From: Nostoc sp. 'Peltigera membranacea cyanobiont' 210A
GTDB lineage: Bacteria; Cyanobacteriota; Cyanobacteriia; Cyanobacteriales; Nostocaceae
Assembly: GCF_002246015.1 (NCBI RefSeq)
Contig: NZ_NOLJ01000014.1
Location: 69,747 to 112,157 of the forward strand
Direction of reading: 5' to 3'
DNA: 42,411 nucleotides
Positions 24,001-31,900 of this stretch are shown here, piece by piece. Below the pieces are notes generated by a model. It had not been told where the DNA came from, searched no databases, and worked only from the letters and a program-made list of their open reading frames with translations. How positions within the stretch are numbered: position 1 is the first letter of the stretch; each line of letters begins with the position of its first letter. Made by a program: the position numbers and the translations under genes.

Positions 24001-26718
24001 GGGATTTGTAGGGAACTCTACTCCCAAAATTTTCAAAAAGGTTTTTGCAATATCGACAGCTTCTAGTTCTTTTCCTTGTGCGCCATAAGACTGTATTTTA
24101 ACTTCATAAGCTTTCACTTGATCTAGTGGAGTTTTCGCTTTTAGCAACACAACCTGGACACATTTTTCTGTATATTCAAAGTCACCACTGAGATATGCCG
24201 CTTCTGTTGCCGTATTATATAAAGCTAAGGTGAGATCGTATTTAGCATCCCAACTATCATCTGCTAGTAGCTCAATTCCAGCAGTTAAATACTTAAGTGC
24301 CGATGAATAAGCTGTTGATACTAAAGCTTTACGCCCAGCCATCAGACTCATTTCAGCTAACTCATTACGTTTTGCTTGATGGGTAATAAATTCTGCTGCA
24401 ATATTGAAATGATTGACAAGCTCAAAAATATTTTCTTCCCGTTCGGCAACTGGAGTGTTTTTCAAGAGAAGCAGCCCAATTTTTAAGTGTATTTGCTTTA
24501 TTTGGTCTTTGGGAATTAGAGAATAAGCTGCTTGCTGAACTCTATCATGTACGAATTTATATTTTGGTAGTTGGGCATTAGTAAGTGATAAATTTTCCGA
24601 TTCTCTAGTTGAAAAGCTTAATAGTTGTCTATCATTTTCTGGTGTAAAATTATAACCATCTTTTTGAGGTATAATAAGTCCTTCAAGTAATGCTTGCCAT
24701 AAGTCAGATGCAGTATCTATTAAAGATTTTTCATTAACAAGTGACAATGTTTTTAAGTCAAACTCATTACCAATACAAGCAGAGATTTTTAATACATTTT
24801 GTACATTTTGGGGCAACTTTCCTATTTGTATGCCCATAAACTCTACGACATCATCTGTAAGAGATAATGTTTGAATTTTGGTAATATCGTACTTCCAATG
24901 ACCTGCATCAAAATCTAATTCAATTAGTCCGTCATCATATAATAGTTTGAGAAATTGAGATGTAAAGAAGGGGTTTCCTTTCGTTTTGAAAAACACCATT
25001 TGAGTCAGAGGTACAGCAATGGTTTCTGGACAACGTAGTGTATCAGCAATCATCTGATTTAAATCAATCTGATTTAAATGTGAGAGTTTAATTGTATTAA
25101 TTACTGCTCCTGCTTTGGCAATTTCTTGTAGTGTCAAATGTAGCGGATGTAGATTTGAAACTTCATTATCCCTATAGGCACTAATTAGTAGCAAACTACC
25201 TTTATTTTCATATATATTCTCTTTATCTTTAGCAAGGGAAGAAGAATTTACATCCATTAATAATTGAATAAACTTCAAGGAAGCCGTATCTGCCCATTGC
25301 AAATCATCTAGAAAGATGACCAGAGGATGATCTTTAGTAGAGAACACTTGGATAAATCTCTGGAACAATAAATTGAAGCGATTTTGAGCAGCGCTACCAG
25401 CAAGTTCAGCAGATGGGGGTTGTTTGCCAATAATTATTTCAAGTTCAGGAATTACATTAATGATTACCTGAGATTGCGTACTCAATGCCGATAAAATTTT
25501 GGTTTTCCACTGTTGAATTTGGGCGTCTGTTTCGGAAAGTATTTGACTAATTAAATCTCGCAAAGCTTGCACCAATCCTGACAACGGGATATCACGTTGG
25601 AATTGGTCAAATTTTCCTTTGATGAAGTAACTACGCTGTCTAGCAATGGGTTTGTGGACTTCATTAACCACAGCAGTTTTACCAATCCCTGAGTAACCAG
25701 AGACTAAAATCATTTCCGTGTTTCCCTTTGTCACTCGGTCAAAAGTAGTGAGGAGAATTTCAATCTCTCTTTGACGACCATAAAGTTTTTCAGGAATGGC
25801 AAAATGATTTGAGATATCCCGAATTCCTAATTCAAAGGCTGTAATATTTTCTTTCTCTTGCCATTGCTTTTGACATCTCTCCAAGTCATACCTGAGTCCA
25901 TGAGCGCTCTGATATCGGTCTTCGGCATTTTTTGCCATCAGCTTGCTGATAATATCAGATAAAATTGTGGGAATATTGGAGTTAATATGGCTGGCTTGTG
26001 GCGGTTCTTTGGCAATGTGAGAGTAGACTAACTCCATCGGGTCAGTTGTACTGAAGGGTAACTGCCCTGTTAGTAATTCAAAGAAGGTAACACCCAAAGA
26101 ATAAAAGTCGGTACGGTAGTCTATACCTCGATTCATGCGTCCTGTTTGTTCAGGGGAAATATAAGCTAGAGTACCTTCTAGTACGTTGGGATTTGTGAGA
26201 AATTGAATTTCTTTTGGTAATAGAGTAGCAATACTAAAATCGATGATTCTAGTCTTACCTGTTATCGGATGAATCAAAATGTTAGCAGGTTTGATATCTT
26301 TGTGAATGATGCGATGGCGATGTAGCTGTTCTAAAGTTGCACTAATTTCAATGGCAATACCGAGAAACTCACTCAATGAAACAGAATAATTTCCTTTTTT
26401 CTGCTCTTCTTGCTGCCAGAGATTAAGGGCAACACCACCAAAATCTTCCATTACTATCACATATCTATTGTGATATTTTTCTAAGTTTATTGGTTTGATT
26501 ATGCCTGGAATTTCAAGGTTTTGGGTAATAGTGTATTGATTGTGAAACTGATTAATTTCAGCAAAGTTAGGATCTTCATTCCGCATCAATTTTAAAATAA
26601 CTGATTGCCGATCTCTTTCTCTGATAGCTCGATAAACTAAGGTTTTCTTACCTGAATATAATTGCTTAATAATGCGATAGCCAAGTATAGGAAATACTTT
26701 ATCTGATTCTACTAGCAT
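21100..26718 (-). CDS. Ser/Thr kinase - AAA-type ATPase - GAF - histidine kinase fusion
   Basis: The 1872-aa protein carries, in order, several domains. A Ser/Thr kinase spans about 10-280 (HKDIKPANIL near 138-147, then SPEQTGRMNR). A STAND/AAA-like ATPase has Walker A SGYSGIGKTAVV near 337 and Walker B VIFLDDLQWAD near 470. A long helical TPR-like region covers about 750-1330, a GAF domain about 1375-1540, and a coiled coil about 1545-1605. The histidine kinase has phosphoacceptor His in GIAHEINNPINF near 1614, and its ATP-binding domain ends GTGLGLSISYQ near 1834. This architecture is recurrent in filamentous cyanobacteria and lets one protein sense, hydrolyse NTP and phosphorylate both Ser/Thr and His. 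No response regulator is adjacent. It is convergent with the halogenase cassette. Confidence 0.95.
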   Translation of the reverse strand: MLVESDKVFPILGYRIIKQLYSGKKTLVYRAIRERDRQSVILKLMRNEDPNFAEINQFHNQYTITQNLEIPGIIKPINLEKYHNRYVIVMEDFGGVALNLWQQEEQKKGNYSVSLSEFLGIAIEISATLEQLHRHRIIHKDIKPANILIHPITGKTRIIDFSIATLLPKEIQFLTNPNVLEGTLAYISPEQTGRMNRGIDYRTDFYSLGVTFFELLTGQLPFSTTDPMELVYSHIAKEPPQASHINSNIPTILSDIISKLMAKNAEDRYQSAHGLRYDLERCQKQWQEKENITAFELGIRDISNHFAIPEKLYGRQREIEILLTTFDRVTKGNTEMILVSGYSGIGKTAVVNEVHKPIARQRSYFIKGKFDQFQRDIPLSGLVQALRDLISQILSETDAQIQQWKTKILSALSTQSQVIINVIPELEIIIGKQPPSAELAGSAAQNRFNLLFQRFIQVFSTKDHPLVIFLDDLQWADTASLKFIQLLMDVNSSSLAKDKENIYENKGSLLLISAYRDNEVSNLHPLHLTLQEIAKAGAVINTIKLSHLNQIDLNQMIADTLRCPETIAVPLTQMVFFKTKGNPFFTSQFLKLLYDDGLIELDFDAGHWKYDITKIQTLSLTDDVVEFMGIQIGKLPQNVQNVLKISACIGNEFDLKTLSLVNEKSLIDTASDLWQALLEGLIIPQKDGYNFTPENDRQLLSFSTRESENLSLTNAQLPKYKFVHDRVQQAAYSLIPKDQIKQIHLKIGLLLLKNTPVAEREENIFELVNHFNIAAEFITHQAKRNELAEMSLMAGRKALVSTAYSSALKYLTAGIELLADDSWDAKYDLTLALYNTATEAAYLSGDFEYTEKCVQVVLLKAKTPLDQVKAYEVKIQSYGAQGKELEAVDIAKTFLKILGVEFPTNPSQSDIQLAIETTSAKLANRSIQDLIELPEITEAQPLIVMRILSSSIGLAYTVAPELLLFLILKQINLSIKFGNSPLSAFAYVTYGIMLCGVIGDIDSGYKFGKLAESLLPNFQTKEVTGKVMETFNHLVRHWKEHLKQTLKPLLESYTINLEVGDMEFAAYALYGYSQHAYFTGQELIKLEQDIEVYSKTIKQIKQERVFYWNEIFRQTILNLLGDVQNPQSLIGTAYDEEKMLPLHLKAKDGVALFFLYFCKLQVCYLLGDYSQALKNTVMAEKYLYAGVGMFVTAQFYFYDSLTHLAVYSDFDEFEQKEILHRVTENQKKMQNWGDQAPMNHLHKFYLVEAERHRVIGQYLEAIDNYEKAISFAKENDYINEEALACELAAIFYLKWGKQRIAQFYLTDAYYCYVRWGALAKVYDLQNRYSELLLPMIQQEETSYSCSEKNLPELSLHLSTLSNKSTLITNETVIGSNTSISDMLDLGAVIKASQAVSGEIELEALLSTLMEVVMENAGASKCVLILSEANNLDLSVAAISTGSTFRDTHTEFLSIPFESTDLVPISLINYVKRTQEILVIDDIKNKAYFAVDNYIKREEPKSILCIPMLNQGKLLGLIYLENNLTTGAFTRDRLEVLKLLTIQAAISLENAILYNNLAEANEKLEDYSHILEERVVVRTAELNEKNQHLQEALEELQSTQSKLIQSEKMSSLGQMVAGIAHEINNPINFIHGNITHASDYVQQLLDLINIYQQQYPHPSAIVEQKIEEMDVEFLTEDLPRVLDSMKVGSSRIRNIILSLRNFSRLDESEMKPVNIHEGIDSTLMILQHRLKEKSDCPEIQVFKEYAQLPDVLCYAGQLNQVFMNILSNAIDALEDYKNKEDSPSKNPQIRICTELGEVNTLKIRIADNGYGMTAQVMQKIFDPFFTTKAVGSGTGLGLSISYQVVVDKHKGQLSCESTLGEGTEFVIEIPLQQ

Positions 26719-27146
26719 TGCATTTAGTTAGGATAATTTTGTTTCTATGGTTTAGTATACCCAGAGCATAGTAGCTACTATCAGTGAGTAATGGAATTTT
26801 GTAAGGTGTTAAAAAGTAGGGTTATTAATAACCGATTAGTAGCAGATTGTACGTAACCGAGTATAAGAATACCAGTGTATTAACGGGTAATGAGCGGCTA
26901 TTTATGTTTAGTTTCTTCAAAAATTGAAAATTGAAAAATGCTGTGATTTGAAATAAGTCTTAGATATCTTAACCGCAGACAGATATTCATTTTGCTGTAT
27001 CTAGAGGTAGAGAATATACTCACAATTGTTCATAGTCTTGACAGCAAGATACATTTCATAAACTATGCTGTGTATAAAAAAACGAGAATTTACGTAAGTT
27101 ATCACCAAATTACAAAAGCGATCGCACTCATAACTTTATTCGATTT
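26719..27146. other. Intergenic region upstream of the giant kinase
   Basis: These 428 bp hold no ORF or RNA gene that I recognise. A GCGATCGC site lies near 27118, just after the cobL stop, and ATTGAAAATTGAAAA repeats lie near 26920. The kinase promoter should be in the first 150 bp. Confidence 0.4.
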
Positions 27147-28358
27147 TTAAGACTTCACTACTACCCATTGCGTCACAGCCGCCATTGCTCGCCAACCTAA
27201 AAATTTACCAATAGGTTCCGTTCGCTGGATGGCAATACGAGTTAAATCGCCACCGACTCGTTCATACCATTGAAATAAAGTTTGCTCACCCTCTACTGTT
27301 ACAACATTGGCCACTAAACGTCCACCCGGCCGCAGTGCTTCCCAGCAAATATCAAAAAGTCCCGTTGCTGTAACCCCACCACCAATAAAAATGGCATCTG
27401 GTGCTGGCAAGTCTTTCAGGGTATGGGGCGCTTTCCCTTCAATGATTTGCAGATTTGGAGTACCGAGAGTGGCGGCGTTATCAGCAATATATAGTAGTCT
27501 AGAAGAATTTTGTTCGATCGCGATCGCTCGACATCGCGCATTACTCCGCATCCATTCAATTGAAATTGAGCCGCAACCCGCACCCACATCCCACAATAAT
27601 TCTCCCGGTGTGGGAGCCAAAGCTGCTAGGGTAATTGCCCTAACTTCACGCTTCGTTAATTGTCCATCATGGTGGTAGGCGTTATCTGGTAATCCTGGCA
27701 ATCTTGGTAATGGGATAACCCCAGTATCAGCAATACAATCAACTGCGATCGCATTCAACACTGCAACTTCAGTTTCATTCCAAGATGCAGCCGTACCTTC
27801 TACAATTCTTTCATGAGCGCCGCCCATACGCTCCAATACGGTGATTTTGCTGCCACCATAGCCGCGATTTGTCAAAATTTGAGCAACGAGGGCGGGTGTG
27901 TCTTTACCCTCACTCAAAATCAACAGCCGCGCTTTTGGATAGATATAAGACTGGAGTATGGAGGATGGACGACCATTCAAACTCAAGGTTTCCACCTCAG
28001 TTAAAGACCATCCCACCCTGGCACAGGCGAGGCTGAAGGCTGAAGGTGCGGGGATAATCGTCATTTCAGAGACGGGAATTCGCCGCATTAAGGTGACACC
28101 AATGCCGTAACACATCGGATCGCCGCTTGCGAGTACACAGATTGACTGCCCCCGACGCTGGATGATTTCCTCTACAGAAGTGCTAATGGGGGATGACCAG
28201 ACTAGTTTCTCACGTCGATCGTCTGTAGGAAGCATTGCTAAATGGCGATCGCCTCCCACAATTACTTTAGCTCGATCGACTAGAGAATGAGCGATCGCGC
28301 TTAACCCCTGCAATCCATCTTCCCCAATACCAACAATAGAAAGCCATTTCTGTATCAT
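27147..28358 (-). CDS. cobL: Precorrin-6Y C5,15-methyltransferase / decarboxylase (CbiE-CbiT fusion)
   Basis: The 403-aa protein joins a CbiE-type methylase (residues 1 to about 205; start WLSIVGIGEDGLQGL, then VIVGGDRHL and CVLASGDPMCYGIG) to a CbiT-type Rossmann methylase (about 215-403; LLWDVGAGCGSISIEW near 263, then DAIFIGGG). The fusion is the usual CobL arrangement. It methylates C5 and C15 and decarboxylates the acetate on ring C in corrin synthesis. Length and start (ATG at 28358) are typical. It stands alone, with a MITE upstream and the giant kinase downstream. Confidence 0.95.
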   Translation of the reverse strand: MIQKWLSIVGIGEDGLQGLSAIAHSLVDRAKVIVGGDRHLAMLPTDDRREKLVWSSPISTSVEEIIQRRGQSICVLASGDPMCYGIGVTLMRRIPVSEMTIIPAPSAFSLACARVGWSLTEVETLSLNGRPSSILQSYIYPKARLLILSEGKDTPALVAQILTNRGYGGSKITVLERMGGAHERIVEGTAASWNETEVAVLNAIAVDCIADTGVIPLPRLPGLPDNAYHHDGQLTKREVRAITLAALAPTPGELLWDVGAGCGSISIEWMRSNARCRAIAIEQNSSRLLYIADNAATLGTPNLQIIEGKAPHTLKDLPAPDAIFIGGGVTATGLFDICWEALRPGGRLVANVVTVEGEQTLFQWYERVGGDLTRIAIQRTEPIGKFLGWRAMAAVTQWVVVKS

Positions 28359-28370
28359 GCTAATTCATGA

Positions 28371-28480
28371 TTATAGCGTTTACTAATCATACAAGGTACA
28401 TCATAGTCCCCTCTCTCGAAGAGCGGGGAGGGGGTTGGGGGTGGGGTTCTTGTACCTCACTCAACTGAGAACCGCTATAA
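28371..28480. repeat. 110-bp MITE-like repeat
   Basis: The ends TTATAGCG (28371-28378) and CGCTATAA (28473-28480) are perfect inverted repeats. The interior has AAGGTACA / TGTACCT arms and a GC-rich core (CCCCTCTCTCGAAGAGCGGG) like the repeat at 9919-10067. It lies directly upstream of cobL and may carry or disturb its promoter. Confidence 0.65.
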
Positions 28481-28498
28481 CGTTGTTGGCAGTAAATT

Positions 28499-28903
28499 TT
28501 AGCTGATAATTCCGAGATTGTTGTAGATTTCGATCAGATTGCCATCAGGATCGCGCAAATGAGCTGTGCGGATTCCCCAGCTTGGGCGATCTTGTGGTTG
28601 AGTCACAACGAGCGCATTTTGATCCTTTACTTGCTCATAGACCTCATCCACGTTATCGACTGCCAAAATCAGAACAACTTTATCTCGATTGACAATGTAT
28701 GAAGGCTGTTCAATTCTGGGGACTACTTCAGCCATTAATTCTTGTTTGAGTAAACCCAGCTTGAGATATCCGGTATTAAACTCAGCATATCCGCTATCTT
28801 CATCGCCCCAATCGACATCAAATTTCAGCAGATCCCGGTAGAACAGAAAAGAATCTTTGTAGTTGGAGACAAGCAGTCTCAGGTGTGTTAGCTGAAGCTT
28901 CAT
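28499..28903 (-). CDS. VOC (glyoxalase/dioxygenase-fold) protein
   Basis: The 134-aa protein has the paired beta-alpha-beta-beta-beta layout of the vicinal oxygen chelate family. It begins LQLTHLRLLVSNYKDSFLFY and ends LRDPDGNLIEIYNN, where the last Glu is a usual metal ligand. The His in the first strand (THLRL) is the other common ligand. Function in the family ranges from glyoxalase to antibiotic resistance and cannot be told from sequence. It lies 18 bp downstream of miaE on the same strand, so they probably share a transcript. Confidence 0.85.
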   Translation of the reverse strand: MKLQLTHLRLLVSNYKDSFLFYRDLLKFDVDWGDEDSGYAEFNTGYLKLGLLKQELMAEVVPRIEQPSYIVNRDKVVLILAVDNVDEVYEQVKDQNALVVTQPQDRPSWGIRTAHLRDPDGNLIEIYNNLGIIS

Positions 28904-28921
28904 ATCTGTTGGGTTAGTCTA

Positions 28922-29518
28922 CTAACTGTGAATTCTAGGTTCTGGGTGCAAAGTCGCCAGCAACTCGCTTTCGACAATTGCTAATTCATCAAGCCGTTGC
29001 ATGACAATTTCTTTGTCGAAATAAGTAGCAGCTAAAACCCAATATATACCGTAGTGACGCGCTTCGGATGCCATTAGCCCACGATAAAATTTTGCTAACT
29101 CTGGCTCTGGACAGTGAGCAGCTAATAGTCCCAAGCGTTCGTGAGAGCGAGCTTCAATTAAACCAGTGACTAGTAAGGAATCCAGAAATCGCTCAGGTTC
29201 TTTGAGACGTACTTGAGCTTTTAAACCCGCACCGTAGGGAGGCGGTGGTAGGGGAGCTAGGGGAATATTCCGGCGTTCTAACCATTGGTTGACTAGCTCA
29301 AAATGTTCTAGTTCTTCACGGGCGATCGCAGTTAACTCCCGTACCATTTTAGTGTTGGAAGGGTAGCGAAACATCATGTTCAAGGCTACGCCTGCTGCTT
29401 TGCGTTCGCAGTGGGAGTGGTCGAGTAAGATGATATCTAAATTAGCGATCGCTTGTTCAACCCAAGCAGAACTAGTGGGCTGTTTCAGGGCGTTGATAGT
29501 CGTTAACTGAGTAAGCAC
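28922..29518 (-). CDS. miaE: tRNA-(ms2io6A)-hydroxylase MiaE-like
   Basis: The 198-aa protein fits the MiaE family in length and in ferritin-like di-iron motifs: ERKAAGVALN near 39-48, REELEHFELVNQW near 68-80, LIEARSHERLGLLA near 120-133, and ASEARHYGIYW near 150-160. MiaE hydroxylates the isopentenyl group of modified A37 in tRNA, using O2 and a di-iron centre. The start is ATG at 29518. It is downstream of the hybrid kinase by 54 bp on the same strand and 18 bp upstream of the VOC gene. A GCTACGCC dispersed-repeat piece near 29387 lies inside the coding text without harm. Confidence 0.9.
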   Translation of the reverse strand: MLTQLTTINALKQPTSSAWVEQAIANLDIILLDHSHCERKAAGVALNMMFRYPSNTKMVRELTAIAREELEHFELVNQWLERRNIPLAPLPPPPYGAGLKAQVRLKEPERFLDSLLVTGLIEARSHERLGLLAAHCPEPELAKFYRGLMASEARHYGIYWVLAATYFDKEIVMQRLDELAIVESELLATLHPEPRIHS

Positions 29519-29572
29519 AGAGTCAAAAAACTCCAGAATTTAAATTTGGTTGAGTATCCTAGCAAATTGATT

Positions 29573-31651
29573 TTAACGGAATATCTTTTGAACTTTGTTC
29601 AATAATTGATTAGTGGTGAAGGGTTTCGCTAAAAAGCCTTGGATATCAACACCCGTAGTTTCTAGTAATGCTTCAGACCTAGCTAATCCACTCATGGCAA
29701 TAATTTGCACTTGTGGGTTGATGACTTTCATGGTGCTGATGGCTGTTTCCCCACCCATTATCGGCATCATCATATCCATCAGCACTAGCCTAATTTCATT
29801 TTTATGCTGGCTGTAAAGGTTAAGCGCTTCAATCCCATTTTGGGCAGTCAATACTTTGTAGTTACAGAACTCCAGTGTGGTTTTGGCGATCTCAGTGATG
29901 GCTACTTCATCATCGACAACTAAAATTAATTCTCCCTGACCTTTTGGCAATTCTATCTCATCTGTTACTTGAGAAATTCTGCCCTCCTTGCTTGGCAGGT
30001 ATACTTGGAATTTAGTCCCAATTCCTACCTGACTGGCTACCTCCACAAAACCGCCGTGGCTATTGACGATGCCCATCAATATAGATAAACCCAGTCCAGT
30101 ACCCTTACCCACTTCTTTGGTGGTGAAAAAGGGATCAAAAATCTGATCGATAATTTCTGAGTTAATGCCAACTCCAGTATCAGCAACTGTAATCTTCACG
30201 TAGGAATTAACTGTTGCGGCTATGTGCATCCTGGCATAGTTTTCATCGATGAATAGCTTGGTAGCAGAAATACAGAGTTTACCGCCATTGGGCATGGCAT
30301 CACGAGCATTGACTACCAAGTTCATCAACACCTGATGCAGTTCGGTGCTGTCTCCGAGAACAACCCCGACATTTGGTGCTATGTCTGTGTTGATGTCGAT
30401 GAATTTGGGGAATGTCTGTTGAGCTATCCGCTTGATGTCTTCGATCAGTTGCGATACCAGCACGATTGTGTGTTCTCTTTCAGAACCACCGGCAAATGCC
30501 AAAATTTGCCCTACCAAATCACCGCCCCGTTTGGCATTGATTTCTAGGATCTTCAACATTTGCAGTGACAAGGCATCAAGATGGGGATATTTTAGGGGCA
30601 GCAGTTGAGCAACTCCCAAGATTGGGGTGAGAAGATTGTTGAGGTCATGAGCAATACCGCTAGCAAGAATGCCCAAGCTTTCTAAACGTTGACTACGCAA
30701 TAGCTGAGTTTCGAGTTGTTTTTTCTCGGTGATATCGGTGTCAATAATTAGGATTGATTTAGGTAAGCCTACAGCATCGAGCATCAACGTCCAGCGGCTG
30801 GCAATGATTATTTCTTTACCATCTTTTGTGAATTTATGTAACTCTCCCTGCCATGTTCCATGCTCAATCACAGTTTTCTGAGCTGTTGAAAGTAGAGGTG
30901 AGGTTTCTTTAAATAAAATTTCCCAGGCGTTTTTTCCTTGAGCTTCCTGAACTTGCCAGCCGTACATCTTCTCTGCGCCTTGGTTCCAGAATAAGATTTG
31001 GTTATCCAAATCCTCTACAATAATTGCGTCTGTTGTGATGTCTAATAGGGCAGCTTGTTCGCGAATTTTCTGTTCTTGCTGGTGGCGATCGCTAATATCT
31101 CTGAATAGCCAGCGCAAGTTTCCGGTTTTACCTTGACTATCTCCCACAGCGATCGCAGTTAGTTCTGCCGGAAAGTCTGTAATTCCTTGTCCATGAAAAA
31201 ATCGTAACTCTTCTCTGCGGATTTGCCCCTGCTGTTGCAATTGCAGCATGATTTGACGAAATTTCTGCCGTTCTGTCTGATGCACAAACACAGCCATTGG
31301 TTTACCAATTAGGTAAGACTGACGCACATTCAATAACTTAGCCGCAGCATAGTTAGCTTCCTGAATAATTCCAGTAGCATCTGTAAGCAAGTAACCATCT
31401 GGGGCAAAGTTAAATAAATTGTAATAACGTTGGCGTTCTGCTTCTACCAAATGGCGTGTAGCGATCAATTCCTCATTTTGTTGCTGTAACTCTTCCAGAG
31501 AAATAGAGATTTCGGTCATTGCTTGTTGTAAAAGCTCTCTAGGGGAATCATGCCCTATAGATTTCTCTACTGCCAGACTTGCAAGCTGTGAAAGATTTTC
31601 CAGTCGCTGATGCGCCTCGACAATGGCTTGTTTAAAATTATCTTTGGTCAT
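29573..31651 (-). CDS. PAS-PAS hybrid histidine kinase with receiver
   Basis: The 692-aa, apparently soluble protein has an N-terminal coiled coil (1-70) and PAS domains at about 75-195 (FNFAPDGYLLTDATG) and 200-315 (LLDITTDAIIVEDLD). The histidine kinase has its phosphoacceptor His in ASGIAHDLNNLL near 332, the N-box NLVVNARDAMPNGG, and GKGTGLGLSIL. A C-terminal receiver (about 570-690) has its Asp in LVLMDMMMP near 627. The HDLNN His-box type and terminal receiver suggest a phosphorelay. No membrane segment is present, so it senses a cytoplasmic signal through PAS. It is 54 bp upstream of miaE; the CheR-PAS gene lies upstream on the same strand. Confidence 0.93.
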   Translation of the reverse strand: MTKDNFKQAIVEAHQRLENLSQLASLAVEKSIGHDSPRELLQQAMTEISISLEELQQQNEELIATRHLVEAERQRYYNLFNFAPDGYLLTDATGIIQEANYAAAKLLNVRQSYLIGKPMAVFVHQTERQKFRQIMLQLQQQGQIRREELRFFHGQGITDFPAELTAIAVGDSQGKTGNLRWLFRDISDRHQQEQKIREQAALLDITTDAIIVEDLDNQILFWNQGAEKMYGWQVQEAQGKNAWEILFKETSPLLSTAQKTVIEHGTWQGELHKFTKDGKEIIIASRWTLMLDAVGLPKSILIIDTDITEKKQLETQLLRSQRLESLGILASGIAHDLNNLLTPILGVAQLLPLKYPHLDALSLQMLKILEINAKRGGDLVGQILAFAGGSEREHTIVLVSQLIEDIKRIAQQTFPKFIDINTDIAPNVGVVLGDSTELHQVLMNLVVNARDAMPNGGKLCISATKLFIDENYARMHIAATVNSYVKITVADTGVGINSEIIDQIFDPFFTTKEVGKGTGLGLSILMGIVNSHGGFVEVASQVGIGTKFQVYLPSKEGRISQVTDEIELPKGQGELILVVDDEVAITEIAKTTLEFCNYKVLTAQNGIEALNLYSQHKNEIRLVLMDMMMPIMGGETAISTMKVINPQVQIIAMSGLARSEALLETTGVDIQGFLAKPFTTNQLLNKVQKIFR

Positions 31652-31861
31652 TTGCAGTCTTCTCCTATGATTGCTTTTATCAAGAAACGCAGAAGGAAAA
31701 CTGACCTCTGCTTCAGTAAAGCGACCAGAGCGAGCAAGAGTTTAATTCAATACACTTTAGTTAAGCATTTTTATCGTAAATTAAAGGGTTTAAGATGTCT
31801 ATCTTTATATATAGCATCAGTTACCCTGGGGGATCTTGCTACAGTCAGAGTTTAAATTCCT

Positions 31862-31899
31862 GTCTTTAATTTTTAATTTTTAATTTTTAATTTTTAATT
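31862..31899. repeat. TTTTTAA tandem repeat
   Basis: About five head-to-tail copies of the 7-mer TTTTTAA lie just beyond the stop of the CheR-PAS gene. This is a simple heptamer repeat typical of these genomes. The T-rich strand could assist termination. Confidence 0.65.
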
Positions 31900-31900
31900 G

